Both the position numbers and the translations under genes were made by a program. Of a stretch of 64,000 bases of DNA, positions 63,396 through 64,000 are shown in pieces. Where the stretch lies: assembly GCA_965206025.1 (NCBI GenBank), contig CBDBIU010000003.1, forward strand, positions 186,001 through 250,000. Reading direction: 5' to 3'. How positions within the stretch are numbered: the stretch's first letter is position 1; each line of letters begins with the position of its first letter. The notes under the pieces were generated by a model. It had not been told where the DNA came from and did not search any database. It saw only the letters and a list, made by a program, of their open reading frames with translations. The DNA is from G963668345 sp965206025 (GTDB lineage: Bacteria > Acidobacteriota > Terriglobia > Bryobacterales > UBA6623).

Positions 63396-63462
63396 CTACC
63401 CCTTCACCAACTGGTCTACTTTTGCTCCGCCGAAGTGGTCCAAATTTACTCCGCCCTTGACA

Positions 63463-64000
63463 ATCCTCTGACCCCGAGATGACGAAGACTTCTACCCGGT
63501 TCGAGCCTGCCTTGAAGACGGTCTCGGGAACCATGGCCGTAAACGACTGCGGACTCTCGGGCCCCTTGTAGGTTCGAGTAACGGCCTCGATCCTGCCATT
63601 CACCGTCACTGCCAGAGATAGGCACTCTGCGGCGCCTCGACCGGCGTTGATCCGGCCGACTATATAGGCCGGAATGAAAGGCCCGTCAAGATCTACTTCC
63701 TCAAACCTCCACTCCTCCTTCAGTTCCAACTCCAGCGCCAGCGTACCGGCAAAGGGTACCTGGTCGATCTTTTGACCTACCAAAGAACGGAATCGTCCAA
63801 TACGGTAGATGCTGTGGGGATCTTCGCCCGACCCGAACAAGGAGATCTTCCGCTCGACCGTGGCGGCCATCCCCTCAAGGTCAGCATCAGATACGAGACG
63901 CTCCATACGATCGTTTTCCTGCGTAAAAAAGAGCTTTTGAGATCGTTCTGAGCGGGAAGATTCGAGAACTGAACGGCCGTCGACCACCCAAGGCAGCTCG
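63463..64000 (-). pseudogene. Sulfatase-like protein, C-terminal part, cut by IS21
   Basis: The frame enters from beyond the window end. It reads MERLVSDADLEGMAATVERK, HSIYRIGRFRSLVGQKID, FIPAYIVGRINAGRG, SLAVTVNGRIEAVTRTYKGP and FTAMVPETVFKAGSNRVEVF, the C-terminal pattern of periplasmic sulfatase/phosphoglycerol transferase-like proteins. At GSED the IS21 element begins and the present frame runs into it to 63334. Joining across the element with one ATCCTC gives GSEDRPSLASLRKKGRRTVN and MEP then TAA at 60842-60844. The loss is about 20 residues, so the chimera could still work. Confidence 0.7.

Larger units (their letters stand above)
60909..63462 (+). mobile_element. IS21-family insertion sequence
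   Basis: The left end TGAGAACGGCGGAGCGAAAC then TAGACC, and the right end read inward TGTCAAGGGCGGAGTAAATT then TGGACC, are related inverted repeats starting with TG. Each end has a second internal copy (GGGCGGAGTAAAAGTAGACC left, CGGCGGAGCAAAAGTAGACC right), the multiple-repeat ends typical of IS21. ATCCTC flanks both sides (60902-60907 and 63463-63468), a likely 6-bp duplication. It carries istA and istB and has split a sulfatase gene. Confidence 0.9.

Overview
The window looks like a chromosomal segment of a GC-rich soil-type bacterium, most likely Acidobacteriota of the Solibacter/Bryobacter kind. The main grounds are a 1517-residue secreted protein whose C-terminus resembles the Solibacter-type secreted C-terminal domain (TIGR03437), a DUF1501 plus PSD1 (planctomycete-type cytochrome c) pair, many secreted beta-propeller proteins, and several sulfatase-fold proteins. 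Planctomycetes share some of these families, so the phylum is an inference.

Layout. 0-9 kb: end of an arsenate reductase-like gene, the DUF1501/PSD1 pair, and a compact cluster of a TIM-barrel isomerase, asnS and ddl. 9-16 kb: secreted proteins (one frameshifted), an FG-GAP propeller protein, an RraA-like protein and a GT-C glycosyltransferase split by a small insertion element. 15-26 kb: a DUF1326/DUF2182 pair, an FHA - ParA-like ATPase - glutaminase operon, and a BatA-like/DUF4175-like membrane pair. 26-34 kb: rpsA with an insertion sequence just upstream, rsmE, a membrane glycosyltransferase and an IS1380-family element. 34.4-37.9 kb: an accessory island with a toxin-antitoxin-third gene operon, back-to-back with a near-perfect promoter for a serine-type tRNA carrying a UAU anticodon, then an IS1-like transposase, a small ORF coupled to a tyrosine recombinase, and tRNA-Arg. 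38-49 kb: a propeller protein, a second copy of the small insertion element, a sulfatase-fold lipoprotein, a molybdenum hydroxylase operon with a MoaD-like protein, an M48 protease and a class V aminotransferase-fold enzyme. 49.7-51.3 kb: tRNA-Asn with a frameshifted integrase. 51.5-60 kb: the large YVTN/cytochrome/TIGR03437 protein, a DUF5671 pair, phage-like and secreted proteins. 60-64 kb: an IS21-family element that cut the 3' end of a sulfatase gene.

Two themes stand out. First, insertion history is readable to the base. Two 456-bp elements carry perfect 8-bp target duplications (one breaks a glycosyltransferase whose frame is restored by excision), an IS1380 element has a TAAG duplication, and an IS21 element is flanked by ATCCTC. 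A dispersed palindromic repeat family (TAGCCCGC...GCGGGCTA) occurs about a dozen times, often forming the stop codon of the adjacent gene and once a start codon. Second, the 34.4-37.9 kb island couples a HigB/RelE-type operon to a divergent, strongly promoted tRNA with mismatched structure and anticodon, and is the best candidate here for an undescribed system.
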